Shown here: piece after piece, positions 24,136 through 39,200 of the stretch
Layout: each line of letters starts with the position of its first letter
How positions within the stretch are numbered: position 1 is the first letter of the stretch
From: Antedon mediterranea
Lineage: Eukaryota > Echinodermata > Crinoidea > Comatulida > Antedonidae
NCBI RefSeq assembly: GCF_964355755.1
Contig: NC_092673.1
Location: forward strand, 16,065,001 to 16,125,000
Direction of reading: 5' to 3'
DNA length: 60,000 bases
Notes under the pieces: model-generated
Told to the model about the DNA's origin: nothing
What the model saw: the letters and a program-made list of their open reading frames with translations, nothing else
Databases searched by the model: none
Translations under genes and position numbers: made by a program

Positions 24136-24222
24136 AAGAGAATGTGTAGGCTTACTTTTATACTAGAAGCTATCGGCATTAATAAATGTTAAATGAAGAC
24201 ACTGTATTTTGAAAATGGAAAG
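24136..24222 (+). CDS. Gene B exon with 5' leader and start codon
   Basis: Acceptor TATTTTCAG before 24136; stops in all likely frames precede the ATG at 24215, so most of this exon is leader. It codes ME plus two bases (phase 2) before GTAGGT and joins the ankyrin-cap exon as MERNKLEEAL. It is the most direct start. Confidence 0.55.
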
Positions 24223-27200
24223 GTAGGTTTCTTTAATTTTATTATTTCAAATCAAAAAGATTAACCTTCAATTAATTTATAGTTTAAATGAAAAAGATAA
24301 CAATTTAAGATATTATTTGTAGAAAAATTACTTTTCAAATGTTCTTAAAAGATTACGAAATCATAAATATTACAATTAAAGGGCCCATTTTCATCGAATT
24401 TAATGATGATATTATTTCCATTAATCGTCATTTTCATAAACTAACGTAACACTTCATTATAATCTTTTATAATCATTTTAACAGGAACAAATTAGAAGAA
24501 GCTTTGCATAGGAATGATTTGCAAACAATTAAACACATTTGTAGAACACAGCCAGATCTTGTGACATCTATCAATGAGGTATTAACAATATATATATATT
24601 TTCATAATATTAACAAAAAGAAATTCTTTTCATTGAAATTTAAAATTTAAAATTTTTTACTACATTATTTAGCTGTAATTTTTGCTGCTATTTATATTGA
24701 CAGAAAACCAATTTCACATAATGTCTGTTGTCAGTATTTATAAACTTTATTATTTTAATTCCTTTCCAGGATGGGGACACTCCATTACATGAATATCTAA
24801 GAACAGTAAATCCTACCTTAGATATAGTGACTTGTCTTATACAGAATGACACATCTGCAGCAACATTGCAAAATAAGGTAATCCACAGGTATTTGCTAGT
24901 GTAGTTACGGCAACCATTCTCTGCAGTAAACCATTCTATTTGTTTATCAATAATGACAAATAGGATTTTTTACTACATTATTTAGCTGTAATTTTTGCTG
25001 TTGTCAGTATTTATAAACTTTATTATTATGATTCCTTTCCAGGACGGGGACACTCCATTACATGAATATCTGAGTAAAGTAAATCCTACCTTAGATATAG
25101 TGACTTGTCTTGTACAGAATGACACATCTGCAGCAACATTGAAAAATAAGGTAATCTACATGCTAGTGTAGTAGGCAACCATTCTCTGCAGTAAACCATT
25201 TTATTTGTTTATCAATAATGACAAATAGGATTTTATACTACATTATTTAGCTGTAATTATTGCTGTTGTTTATATTTACAGATAAACAATTTCACATGAT
25301 ATCTATTATCAATATTTATAAACTTCATGATTTTGATTCCTTTCCAGGATGTATATTGGAAATTGACTATACTATAGTTATGTGCTTAAACCATTTGAAA
25401 CAAACTAATTTGCTCAGAAAGCCAATTCCCTCCAGCCAAAAGTAATCTTTGCTCCCCTTTTGATTTATTTCTGGTTCCACTCCTGGGTACCCTGATTTCA
25501 GTTCCATTTTGAATTTGTCATCAAAAAGAGCAATTATATATAATGTTTATTTCTGGTTCCACTCCTGGGTACCCTGATTTCAGTTCCATTTTGAATTTGA
25601 CATCAAAAAGAGCAATTATATATAATGTTTATTTCTGGTTCCACTCCTGGGTACCCTGATTTCAGTTCCATTTTGAATTTGTCATCAAAAAGAGCAATTA
25701 TATATAATGTTTATTTCTGGTTCCACTCCTGGGTACCCTGATTTCAGTTCCATTTTGAATTTGTCATCAAAAAGAACAATTATATATAATGTTTATTTCT
25801 GGTTCCACTCCTGGGTACCCTGATTTCAGTTCCATTTTGAATTTGTCATCAAAAAGAGCAATTATATATAATGTTTATTTCTGGTTCTACTCTGGGTACC
25901 CTGATTTCAATTCCATTTTGAATTTGTCATCAAAAAGAGCAATTATATATAATGTTTATTTCTGGTTCTGCTCCTGGGTACCCTGATTTCAGTTCCATTT
26001 TGAATTTGTCATCAAAAAGAGCAATTTTATATAATGTTTATTTCTGGTTCCACTCCTGGGTACCCTGATTTCAGTTCCATTTTGAATTTGTCATCAAAAA
26101 GAGCAATTATATATAATGTTTATTTCTGGTTCTGCTCCTGGGTACCCTGATTTCAGTTCCATTTTGAATTTGTCATCAAAAAGAGCAATTATATATAATG
26201 TTTATTTCTGGTTCCACTCTGGGTACCCTGATTTCAGTTCAATTTTGAATTTGTCATCAAAAAGAGCAATTATATATAATGTTTATTTCTGGTTCTGCTC
26301 CTGGGTACCCTGATTTCAGTTCCATTTTGAATGTGTCATCAAAAAGAGCAATTATATATAATGCAAACTATAGATTGATTATTAATTACTTTTATCTTGT
26401 TACAAAATGTGTTCATTAGCATCATACTCTTGTGTAGTAGGCTAACATTCTATATAATCTTTAAAAAAGATGGGGGTTTGCTCATATAGCCTTTCACCTT
26501 GACCGTTTGACCATTCACCAAATTTTCAAAATGTGTATACCAAGCAAAAAATGATTGTTTGACCACCCTAAACCAATTTCTGAAGTCAAATTCTCTGGAA
26601 CTCAAAGTGCATACAAAAGTTGATCTAGCTTCTACAGCATATTTAATTATGACCATTTTATATCTGTTTTCTTTTTATTAGAACAACCTAATAGCACACA
26701 TGATGTGTATAAATTAACCAATCAAATCAGATACACTTAGGTGTGTTATAATACTGTATATGTAAATGTATGTATTTTATAGGATGGGAATACATCTGTG
26801 AATGTTTTAGAAAGTAACATGCAGATGGTTTACCAGGAAAGAAACAAGATTTTAAAGCTCTTTGACAGTAAGTGAAGTTTTCTATTAAAGTTTTTATTAA
26901 TAAACTAAAGGTCTGCCAGTTTTTAATTTTGTTCTAAAATGGGAGTGATTAAGTTAAAGGGGGATTCTGGGTTTAAAATTGCTTTTAAATATCGTTTATT
27001 TATTAAATAAAAAATATTATAACAATATAGACATTTCAGAATGAAGAAGTAATAACGAGAAATTAAAAAAATTAAATTTCATATACATTTTAGGGTAAAT
27101 TCATGGAAAGTCTGTTTTTTAGCAGCTTAGGGAAGCTCATTAATATTCATGAGATATTCACAAAATCACGTCACCAGTGGATTCCAAACTCGCGACGTCA

Positions 27201-30200
27201 TGTACGTTGTGTTTGTCAACTAATTTACATCTCTCTCCCCTGTCAAACGACGACCACCATTGTGATCATTGTGAAATACATTTTTTGTAGATTTTCTAAG
27301 CTAGGCCTAAAGTGTAATAATAACAGTAGTAGCATACATTTAATGAAATACAAAATTTAGTACAGATACGGAGTCATAAATTATACTATTTTTATACCTC
27401 TATAGTACAGATCGTATTATCGGCTTCACGTACAATACTACTCTAGGCCTAGCCTAATAATAATATGGGCGAGAGCCATTCTGACTAGGGATTCCATGCC
27501 ACGATGGCTACGTTAAAACAATGGGGCCCATGGGCCTAGCTAGCCTACTACTAGACGATTGGCCCATAAATAACAAAACCCATCCTATCAACCAAACTCC
27601 TAAACAATCTAAACCTAAAACATTCTACAAAATCGGCTGTAAATATTGAAGCAAAACAAGGTCCGATCGCCGTCCACACGTATGGTGTCCCGATCGTCTA
27701 AGTAGGCCTAAAATAAATAGGTTTAGTTTACTCTCCAAAAAAGCGGATACTCATGCATCAAGCAAGTAGACCAGGTAGTAGGAAGGAGACCAGCCGATCC
27801 GGCCCAGTTAAAAATTGAGCTAGCTAGTGTAGTAGACCCTATGCGAATTGATACTACCAGGCCTTTTACTATAGGCTGCACTACACAAATATTCAAACTC
27901 TCTCATTCGAGCTATATTATCTATACCATTCCGGTAGGTCGAGTCGACCTTCAATCAAATACTGTACATCGTTCATGTTGTGATTATAGACGGGGTATAC
28001 TCGACCCGACCAGTTTGGTATTGTTGTATCTGCTTATCACGTGACGATGCCAGGCATGGGCAGCAGAGAGAGCACGTGTATCGTCGTCTCGCTCGATCCT
28101 CAGCAGGAATGTACAGTATACGTTACGCTTCATTGATTTTGATTTTTCCCTAAGTCGGTGCGAAAATCGGCAAACGTAAAGTGCAAACATATCTAATTTT
28201 TCACTGTTTTGATGAATTTTCATAAAAAATTGACTTTATAAATGGGAAGACCGACTAAAATTACATCAGATAAGTATAATTTTACAAAATTAATTGATAT
28301 GGTTTATGATAACGAGTCGTCGGAAGATGGACCATTTCACGAATTTCCTATTTTGTAACCACAGTGTGATTTTGCCGTAGCTGCACTTGTAATCTGGCCT
28401 GATTTCACAGCCTTCGTTCTGCTTCACTGGGCGCTTATATAAATTGAAACTTTTACCGTTCAAGAGACAAACAAATATATTTTACATTTTTTACTATTCA
28501 TTTTAAACCCGGAACCCCCCTTTAAGACAGTGGAACCGTAATCCAGTCATAATATCAACAAAGGTTCAAGATTCACCTGCTCCATGTTTCTGGTAGAACG
28601 AGTCTTCTTGGATAAGGACTATAAACTGTAATTTCAGTTTACATAAATGCTTGTGTGCACTTTGAAGAACCTAGTACATACATTTATAAGGATGAGTAGG
28701 GGTTACCTCAGTTTACTTGTTCACACACAGCCACTGTCTTAGAATTGGCAACAATGACTTGACATGACCCTAAGGGGAAAAGAACTATTATGAAAGATTT
28801 ATATTTATTTTTACTTTATAATTTTATATTAGAATTGTTAATCCCTGCCGAAATATATGCCAAAGGTGCAGATGCAATTAAGATATATAAAGATGAGCTA
28901 GAAAATGGTGAAATTACAGTTGTAAATGCAAGGTGTATGTTCCTTGGAAAAGAAGGTGCAGGCAAGACTAGTTGTGTAAAGCGCATGCTTGGAGAAAGGT
29001 AACAAGTAAAATAGATGTGTGTATATGTAGGAACTCATATTTTTTTTTAAACTAAAAAAAAAACCAAAGAACCTGTGTTTATATCAAGCCCCAACTTTGG
29101 GTATTGTTGACTTGCTTTGTCCTATTGTAAACTAAAGTCTATTGTGTCTTAGTTCACACACCGCTGGTTTATAATCTTGTGATGACCAATCACCTCAGAC
29201 TATGCTACTTTATATTCCACTTATCTTTACTTATACCTAGCATTCTTCAGAAGATGGTTGTAGCAAACATCCAAACGTCAAGACATAATTTATTTCCTTT
29301 TGGAAACACATGGTGTACCACAAACTTAACTTTACTAGACACCAAGACAATTTATTCTCTGCTCAAAAATTGCAAATAAATGTTTTTGGAATTTTTGGAA
29401 ATTTAGAAACCAAAATATAAAAAAGTAATCTGATTGTGATTTTTTAAATTTAATTTTTATGATTAAAGATGTATAAATATGAAGTTTCAACTTTACTAAT
29501 ACATTGTAATATTAGATTCAATTCCAGAGAACCATCTACGGATGGTATAGTTACTGCAACAGTGTTCCAAGTAACTAAGGAGGATTCTAGCAACTGGAAA
29601 AAGATAAAAGATATAGATGGTGAGAGTCAAAGAAATTCTAGAAGAAAATAGTTTATTAATTTTCATATATGATATGTTTAATCATCTGATGAAGACATTT
29701 TTTGAAGATTTGTGTTTGTTTTGTATGCTTTTACTGGCAATTAAGAATAAGTAGGCCTTATAAAATAAATTATTTCATCACAATAGTTGCACCAAAAATA
29801 ACTAGTCATGCTAGCTGCATGTTAACATCCTTTTCTTACATTTGTTATAAAGATTGTACTAGAATTTTGCACTCTGTTATGTCAACGTTCCAAAACCTAA
29901 ATTACATATCAAAACTTATCAATATCCATTTAAAACTTTTGTATTTTACTTCATATAAACTAATTGTTTACCTATTCTTCTTACTTCATACAGATGTGGA
30001 ACTTACCAAGCAAATTCGTGCACACGCATTAGCAGAAAATGTTGATAAGAAATTAAAGAAAGGTTGGCACAGACTAAGCAATACTGCATTTTCAAATCTA
30101 AATCTGGCATTCATCGTCATCTGAAAATTTAGAAAAGGTTTCTCGATCATTGACAATAACATACTAATGCTTATTAATAATTTTTTTTTTTTAGAAAGCA

Positions 30201-33200
30201 ATGATACAACACTTCAGGCTAAATTAAAACATTTTGTGAGTCAAAATGTGGGAACAAGAAAGGTAAATGTGAGCGACATAACTAGTATATGGGACTTTGC
30301 TGGTCAACTAGACTACTATATAACACACAGGGTATGTTTGTCTTAATTATGCTCGAATCTTTTCTTGATAGTAAAATCATATTTAAAACAACATCTCTGT
30401 TTTGTTTGTGCCATAGCAAGTTTTTCACAGTTTTGTATTTTAGTTATTTTCTATATCCAACAGTATTCATTGATATTAACCTTTTAAAGTAACTAACAAT
30501 TGAATTTAAATAATATTCTAGGTGGCCTTAATTTTACATTCTTTCAAGTTAAGACTTTTAGTCCATTCTGAACTTTTTTGGTAGCCAAAATTTGAAAAAC
30601 CTATATTTCTTTATTATTTATAATTATAAATGTTGACTTTATTTAGGGCATAATATGTAAAGCCCTTCACTTTAAAAGTAACAAGTTTTCAATTAAAAAA
30701 AAAACAAGAGAAATGAAAAATAGGAACTGAACGGCTACAATTCAGATCTGGTGATATTTAATTTAGAATATTTTTTTTTATTTTTGTATTTATTTTGTTT
30801 CATTTTAAGTTATTGTTTGGACGCACCTTTATCAATGCAGTGTGCCACTGTTGTAAAAGTAAGGTTTCCAATAATTATAATATTCTATCTATTAACCTTT
30901 ACATTGTATTTATATCTTTCAGTTCTTCCTGACAAACAAAGTATCATACTGTGTTACGTTTAATGTGATGGATAACTTGAACGAACTAGCTAATCCACGA
31001 GGTTTTTCATTTGTAAGTTCACCAAATATTTCAGATTATTTTGTAAAATTTATCAACAGCGAATTGTTTATTTTCTAATTACAATTACATTTTGATTTTA
31101 GGATTCCCTAGGAATGACTAATTTGGACATGAATTTGTTTTGGATAAGGTCTATTTATGAACATACTGTGTCACAACATGGTTCAGGAAACCCCATTTTA
31201 ATTGATGGCAAGATAATAGAGTCACCTCCTATCTGTTTGGTTGCTACCCATATGGATAAATTGTCAGGGACAGAATCAGAAAAACAGATGAAGGTAATAG
31301 CTATAGTATACATTTATAACTTAAATATTATTTGACTCTACACATGCACATTGCTTATTTATTAGAATGGATAAGCATCACATGAAATAAAAGAAGAAAC
31401 CTTTTTTTGTATTGTTAATATATATATACAATTTTACTAATTAAAGGCTGAGAAAATGTTCATGCAGATGTTTGATGCAATGAAAGGATTGCCGTATGCC
31501 AATCATGTAGATCGTGAAATGTACATGGTGGATAACACTGTAAAGTCACATGAAGGTATTGAAAAACTTAAGCGAAACGTTGGTAGATACATGAAAGCAA
31601 TGGTACAGGAAGTTCCTGTAAAGTGGGTTAATTTGCAGGAAAAGTTGCAAATAATTGGAAAAACAAGATTGTACATTACCTTGACAGAGGTAAGGGTTTG
31701 AATTAATTTTGTTTTCAACGTCTAGTTATAGAATTCTATTATTCAATATGCTGTGTGTGTACTCAGAATATTTACTTCAGAGGTGAATAATTGTAATCAA
31801 ACATTAATCAGTAATAGTAATTATTTAGTCAGTAATGCGGCCGTGAACAATCTGTATAGCACCTTGCAATAGTACTGTCCTGTTTAGTTATTTGTTTGTC
31901 AAATGAATTTAGTGTAATAATTATATTAAAATGTCAATTCTGCATTAGGTTTCTGAGATTGCAACTCAATGTGGAATCCCTCAAAATGTTCTCGCCACTG
32001 CCATAAGTTATCTGAATGTCACTGGAATTATCATGTACACCGGCACTAATGAGAAATTAAGAAACATTGTGATAACAAATCTTCACTGGATGATTGAAGT
32101 TTTGACAAAAGTCATCACAGTAGTTACACCAATGTTTGAAATGGTTAGTAAATGCATATTATATATAACTAGACTTGTATATCAGTAGGTCTATTACATT
32201 TAGAATCTTTTTTTTTTGTACACAGAAGAAAGCAGAAGATCGGAAGCAATTACAGAAGCTATGGGAAAAGCTTAGCAATGAAGGAGTTCTTGAAGAGACG
32301 TTACTCCGTTATTTGTGGCGAAACGAAGATGAAGATCTTTTTGAAATCTTTGTAGAATTGATGAAAGTTTTTCGTTTGCTCTTTGAGAAGACAAAGGTTG
32401 GCAAATACACTTTTATTCATTTCTTTGATTAAGCTCTTACTAATCACTGGTACCAATTTATGTATAATTGTGATGTTTATATTAACAGGGAATTAAAGAA
32501 GGTAACCGGATATTCTTGGTTCCTTGTCGAATGAAAGTTGACAAAAAAGACATTCTGAAAGTAACAGCAGATGACAAACAAACAGTATCAATTTACCTGA
32601 CTCCGACGGACTTTCTTCCTGATGCTGTATACAACACATTGGTTGTTGCATTTCTTGAATTGATGACAGAAAAGGGTATTGATGATTCAGAAGTGTTCCG
32701 GAATCGTAGTGACTTTAGATTTAGTGGTCACACTATCAGTTTAGGTTCTGTCAAAATTAACCATGAAAGGGAAAAACCATATGCTTTAAAGGTATGAAAT
32801 TAATTACTATTTTTTCTATTAATTATATTCTAATTTCAATATTTAATATAAAATTTGTATATAAAGAGAAAACATAAAACCAATTAACGTTGAATATAGT
32901 ATATATATGCATTCTGTTCTATGTCTATGTATTACGCACTTTTTTCTTTCATAGTACTTCAAACCTTTCTCTACTATTTTTTTTTATTTTAACGATGTAT
33001 TGTTCCCCCTATAACATGGCAAATTAATGATGTTAAATAGCCCATTTTGCAGATTTAATCAAGTTGTTCACTTCAGTGAAAAAAACAACAAACAAAAGTA
33101 ATATTTTCACTTTTTGAAGACAAAGCAAATGGTTAAAAAAAATTGTTTCAAACCAAATAATATGTGACATTAAATAATAACATACTGTATTAACAAAATT

Positions 33201-36200
33201 TACAATTTTTGAAATTATTCATATATAGTATATCTTTAACGCAACAAGATGTTCAATTTCTTTTGAATTTATGATCCATTTCAATGTTTATTTGTTATTA
33301 TGTATTTATCCATCTGTATTAATTATATGCATGCATAGATAAATGTCAAACGATACTGTTTGAATGTTTTTCTTAACAGCTTGAAATATCACGCTGGACT
33401 GACATTAAGCAAACTATAACTACAGTAGATGATGGAAAAGAAGGAGAGGTGTTATTTGAACTGCAACCAAGTGTCTGCATGGAGGTAAAAAATATGAGAT
33501 TATCACTTTTAAACAAAATTATTATGTTATATAAATTATAAATAACATTTTATTCCCATGTTTTAGGTACTAAGCTACTTGAAAGAGCAACTAGAAACTG
33601 TCTGCAATATATACGAGGGCATTGGCTACACTCTGCGTGTGTTATGTACTGCTTGTAAACCATATGAACATCACTTAATTGATCTTGAAAAGTGTTTGAA
33701 TTCCGATTCTGTTCCATGTGGAAGAAGAAATGCTATGGATACTGCTCGTATAAAGCACTTATTGTCAACGAGTAAGTTGGTTTGGTTATTCTTTAATGTT
33801 GTCATCACCATTACTTCATTCTAATGAATTCTCAATTTTTGTCATCAACAAAGATAACTTCATCTTACAAAATTTGCAATCATCTTAATTTGGACATACT
33901 GTACTATGAAACCTTCACTAGTCTAATGTTAGACACCAATCTATTGATGATATGCTGGCCATGTCATTTTTTCTCAAATAGTTTCTAATCTTTACCATTG
34001 CACATTATTCGCATAATGCCTTTTAAATGTAATTTAGAGTTAAATTTTGTTGTATTCTAATATCCGAGTAACACTTTATGTAAGTATTTATTTTTTATCA
34101 TTAAAAAATATGTTTTTGTATTACTGTACTCGGTAGATAATATACTGTATATAAGAATGAAGATTAGATTGATCACCAAGCTATGCTATGAAAACAGTTT
34201 TTCTTTCTATACAACTATTCATTGTAGTTGACCTCTAAATTGTAGGTGCGTCTTATACACAGGTCACTTCTTCACGCACACCAAAAAGCCACACAAAGTT
34301 AACACTACAGCAGTAGCCCACAACAACTATTACTATTACTGTAGGTCATAGCCTTTCTAATTTTATTGCAATAATGTCTTGCCTAGAGGGTCGATTACTA
34401 CATAGTGCATTAGATATTCTACCTAGGCCTTCACCTATTCTTTACTAATCTGAACTTGTGTGTGCGTAACTAGATCAAATAAAACACAATTATGGAAAAG
34501 TCCACTAATTACGGTGATTATCACGTTTTAATTACACTTGATACTGTGGTTTATTAAATTACATCCCTATGTTAACAGTCACATATTTCTGTAATCATAT
34601 AGACAATAGTTTATACATCAAGCGTCATCTAAAAGAACTTGTTTTTAAAGTGCTAATAAGCTTCCTCTATGTTCATATTTGTATATACAACCGTAAGTGC
34701 CGACACATGGCTAGTGTCTTACAGACTAGTATTGACATGCATTTTCATAATAGACATAGTTTAAAATTAATAATGATTTTGCTGGTTTATTACCAGCTGT
34801 GGACACTTATCATTTGAATTGATTTAAATCAAATGGTCATACACACAGTAACAAAGTATATATTTAAATAACCTTAGTGTAGATATAATAAGAGCACTCT
34901 AAGATCACTGAAAGTATGCTATAACAATGCCTTACGTTTGCTGCTGAAGCAGCCTAGAAATTGTAGTGCAAGCATGATGTTTGTCTTAAATGATGTCCCA
35001 TCCTTGGATGAGTTCATTAGAAAATCTGTTTTTTTTTAGTTTTAAAAAATCATGTGAACGCAAGAAGTAATTCCTTGATCATGGCCATTAATCGCCACGT
35101 TCTTAATGTGTCAAGAATGCAAATACAATGGAATGCCTTGTTGCATTGACTTTATATTTATATTTATATGTTTTTGTTCTATAAGCTCTTAGATTAAGAT
35201 TTTTTTTCTCTCTTTTGCTATGGATATATTATGTCACGAAGATATTCTGAAATAAAAAGATGAATGAATGAATGAATGAATGAATATATGCAATTAGAGT
35301 CACTTAATTATGATTGTTATTAGACAGGCAGATAGGTTAAGCCCAACCACACAGTGCATTGTAACTGAAGAAATGTGGGGATTTCCCTTTTCACAGACTG
35401 ATTACGATGTAATAAATAGCTGGCCCAAACCAAACTGAAACTCATATATTGGGAAGAATAAACTATATTTAAACATATTTCTAACTGCAAAATTAGAAAA
35501 TCTTTTGGTAAAATGTTATTACTAATTATACTTGGTGATTAATTTAACATCCAAGTCATTGTATTAAGATTCAAGAACATAATTCCAATTTATAGAGATA
35601 ACAAATTATTTAATTCATCACAAAAACTGTAGAAAGAGTAAAGCTAGATTTTAGCTTTACATTCAAGTAGTCTAGCTTGTTGGTTAACGTGCTTGCCTTC
35701 CAATCCCAAGGTACGAGGTTCAGTCCTGACTCTTCCAACTCCACTCCCTGAGCCTCAAGTTTATGCTTGCTGTTTAGATGTCTATGAAATAAGACCAAAA
35801 AAAAAAAAATGTTGATTTTACTTGGTTCACTCTCACAAATGTGTTCCTTTAAATATTATTTTGTCGAAAAGGATATTCCATTTGCTGTTGCTGTTCATGG
35901 GAGAGACTTTAAGGAAGCGTACAATGAAGCCTCGAAAGAAGGATATGTCAAAATCAATCTTGGAATGCTTAAAGTAATTTAGTATATATTTAGTATATGT
36001 CATATACAAACGTATATAGTATACGAATGTATATGAAACATAGGTTGTATTTTTGCAAAGGTTTACCTTGGACAACATACTGTACCAGTATATATCTGTC
36101 TATATATCAAGATGTGTCATCACTATCCCAAATTTAGTATAAGCATTTCTGATGTACATAACGAATTCATGAAACTCAATTCATCGAAGGCTGCTGGGCC

Positions 36201-39200
36201 GGATAGAATCCCACCATGCGTACTTAAGGTCTGCTCTCCTCACCTTGATGGTATATTTACATTTATTTTCAATATGTGTCTTTCTTATCATGCGTTCCCG
36301 GATATTTGGAAACTTTCATGCATAATACCGGTACCTAAGAAACCTAAGATTAACAGCATGAATGATTTGAGACCCGTTGCACTCACGTCTGTCGCGATGA
36401 AAATATTGGAACGTATTATTTTAAAAATTATGCAACCTTATACTGAAAAAGTGTTAGACCCGTTGCAATTTGCTTACCGATCACTCCGTAGTACCAGTGA
36501 TGCGATTTATTTTAAATTACATCAATTGTATTCACATCTAGATAATGTAAAGAAAGGCCACTCGGCACGTATTATGTATTTTGATTTTCAGTCTGCGTTT
36601 AATACCATACAACCCCATATCTTAGCAAATAAAATGTTGAATATGGAGTTTCCCTGTCCGATTGTTCGTTTAGTTTTAAATTTCATTTGTGATAGAAAAC
36701 AATTTGTTAATATTAATGGTGTTAAGTCAGAAATCGTAACCTCTGACACCGGTGTTCCTCAGGGTACTGTCAACGCACCTAAATTATATTCCTTGTATAC
36801 AGCCGATTACAGATCTTTAAATGATGAGCTTTGCCCCGTTGTTAAATTCGCTGATGACACTAGTACTATTGGTCTCATAGTTTCAAACAATGATGAAAAT
36901 TATCGTAGCGAAATACAAAGATTTGTTGAATTTTGTGACGATACTTATCTCCAAATAAATGCATCAAAAACAAAGGAGAGGATCATTGATTTTAGGACTA
37001 AACATAAATTTAATTTTCAACCAATCACTATCAAAGGTAAAGAAATTGAAATTGTTGACCAGTACAAGTATCTAGGAATTGTTTTCAATGATAAACTGAG
37101 TCGGGGAGACCATATAGACTTCATCAGCAAAAAATTAAGTCCCAGAATGTATTGTATGAGAACTTTATATAAATTTAACTCCTGTGATTTGATGTTACTT
37201 TCGTTCTATAGATCCGTTATATGTAGTGTTGGAACGTATTGCCTCTCCTGTTGGGCTGGTAATGTTACCGGAGGGAATAAAGGACGCCTTGAAACTTTCA
37301 TCCGTCGGGCTGGTAAAATGATTGGTCTGGAACTGCCTTCCTTTACCGATGTGCACCTAGAACACCTCGAGAAAGATTTCGAACGCATTGAGTCGGATGC
37401 CTCTCATCTCTCCACAAAGTGATCATAGACCAACTTAATCCAAGTGGTAGATTGAGGCTCCTCAGTGTGAAAACAAATCGATTTGCTCAATCCTTTATTC
37501 CCTCCGGTATCATCCAGTACAACAGGAAGTTAAGAAGATAATTTTATATTGTAATTTTTTAGATGTTTTTATATGAATGGTTTTATGCTATATTTGTTTT
37601 TATAGTGTTTTCTTTGTTATTATGACGAGCAATGAATTTCCTTTTTGAGGATCAATAAAAGTTATCTTATCTTATCTTATCTTGTTTATATTGAAATGGA
37701 TTCTATGAATAGTATTGGTACAGTATTATAATTTATGGTATATCTTAAATCCTGTTGAACCAAACTTTTAGAACATAATATTGTGGCTATTGTAATGTTA
37801 AATTTAACTGAGGCTAAATAACTATAAAAACAGTACTATGGGCAGATTTAGACTTTAACTTAAGATTTATTTCCAAGGATTGAGTGGTTTATATTAATTA
37901 ATTAATTAATTAATCTCCTGTAAAGTACCATGTTGGCTAAGTCTTGTGGTTAGTGTTCAATTTTAACTTCTCACAGATGTCCAAGATGATAGAGAGTTAC
38001 TGCAATCTGTCAATATTCTTAAATAAAAGGCTTGACCTATAATCTGATTGGCAAACACTAGACTTTATTGTTTTCATAATCTAGCCATCAATATTATTCA
38101 GATTAAAAAAATTAACAAATCAGTTGTCATATTAAAATAATATATTGTTATCATCAACTAAAATGGCCACTAATCCCATAGTTTTACAACTCGTTTTGCA
38201 ATTCAGATATGTTTATTTCTTGAAATGTTGTGTAGAATATCGGTTATGTTTTGTTTTCAAACCCCTACTTACTTTCTTCCACCTTCTTAGAATGTACACA
38301 AGGTCGTGATTATGAAAATGAAATTATTTATACCATTCCACGAATATAAAAACATTTATTATTTGTTTTATATAACATCTTAAAGTAGATTCATGCATTT
38401 CATTTAAATTGTCATCTTAATAAGAGTGTCCACTGAGTAGGTGTTGGCCGTAGTGGTAAAACATATATTGCCCTTTTTTTTGCCATTGTCTGCTTACTAG
38501 AGGTGTCCCAAAGCGGGAGGGGTTCTACTGTATAAGGGGTATTATACATGAAATGAATTAATATGCTTGCTGAATTAATTGCCATTTGAAGTCATTGCAT
38601 TAATTGATTTAAACAAATTTATCACAAAAGAAAATAGTTATTGATTTTTTATTTCTTAGCATTATATGGCATGGTTTTTATATAATAAAATTATATTTTA
38701 TCAGATGAAAATATTCCATCTGCTATTACTGCTCATGGTGCAGATGTTCAGGAAGTGTACGCTAAGGCATTGACTGAGGGATCTGTCAAAATCAATCTTG
38801 GAATGCTTAAAGTGATGGGGCAGGAAGGAGTAGGTAAAACGTGCCTAATCAATGCATGTCTTGGAAAAGAGTAAGTACTAGTTAAAGTACAGAGAAATGA
38901 ACTATGAAATATGTGAGTTAACTATTATGAATATGATTCATTTTAATAACCAATTCCCTAATATCGCAGCCTTAAAAGTAACTCAAGTTCACTAATGGTT
39001 TCAAATAATTTTCACTTCAAATTTAACTCCAAGCATAATGTTTACAGCACTTAAAAGTGACCCAAGTTCATTATTGGTTTCAACTGATTTTCACTTCAGA
39101 TTTAACCGCAAACATGATGTTACAGATGGAATAGCAGTGATAAGAACTGTAACCACAACATGGACAGAAGATTATGACGATAGTGGTAAACATCAATTAA

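Noticed and set aside
27103-28223. Short open frames inside the 1.56-kb TTAA element
   Set aside because: No transposase motif and no conservation evidence visible; likely chance frames.
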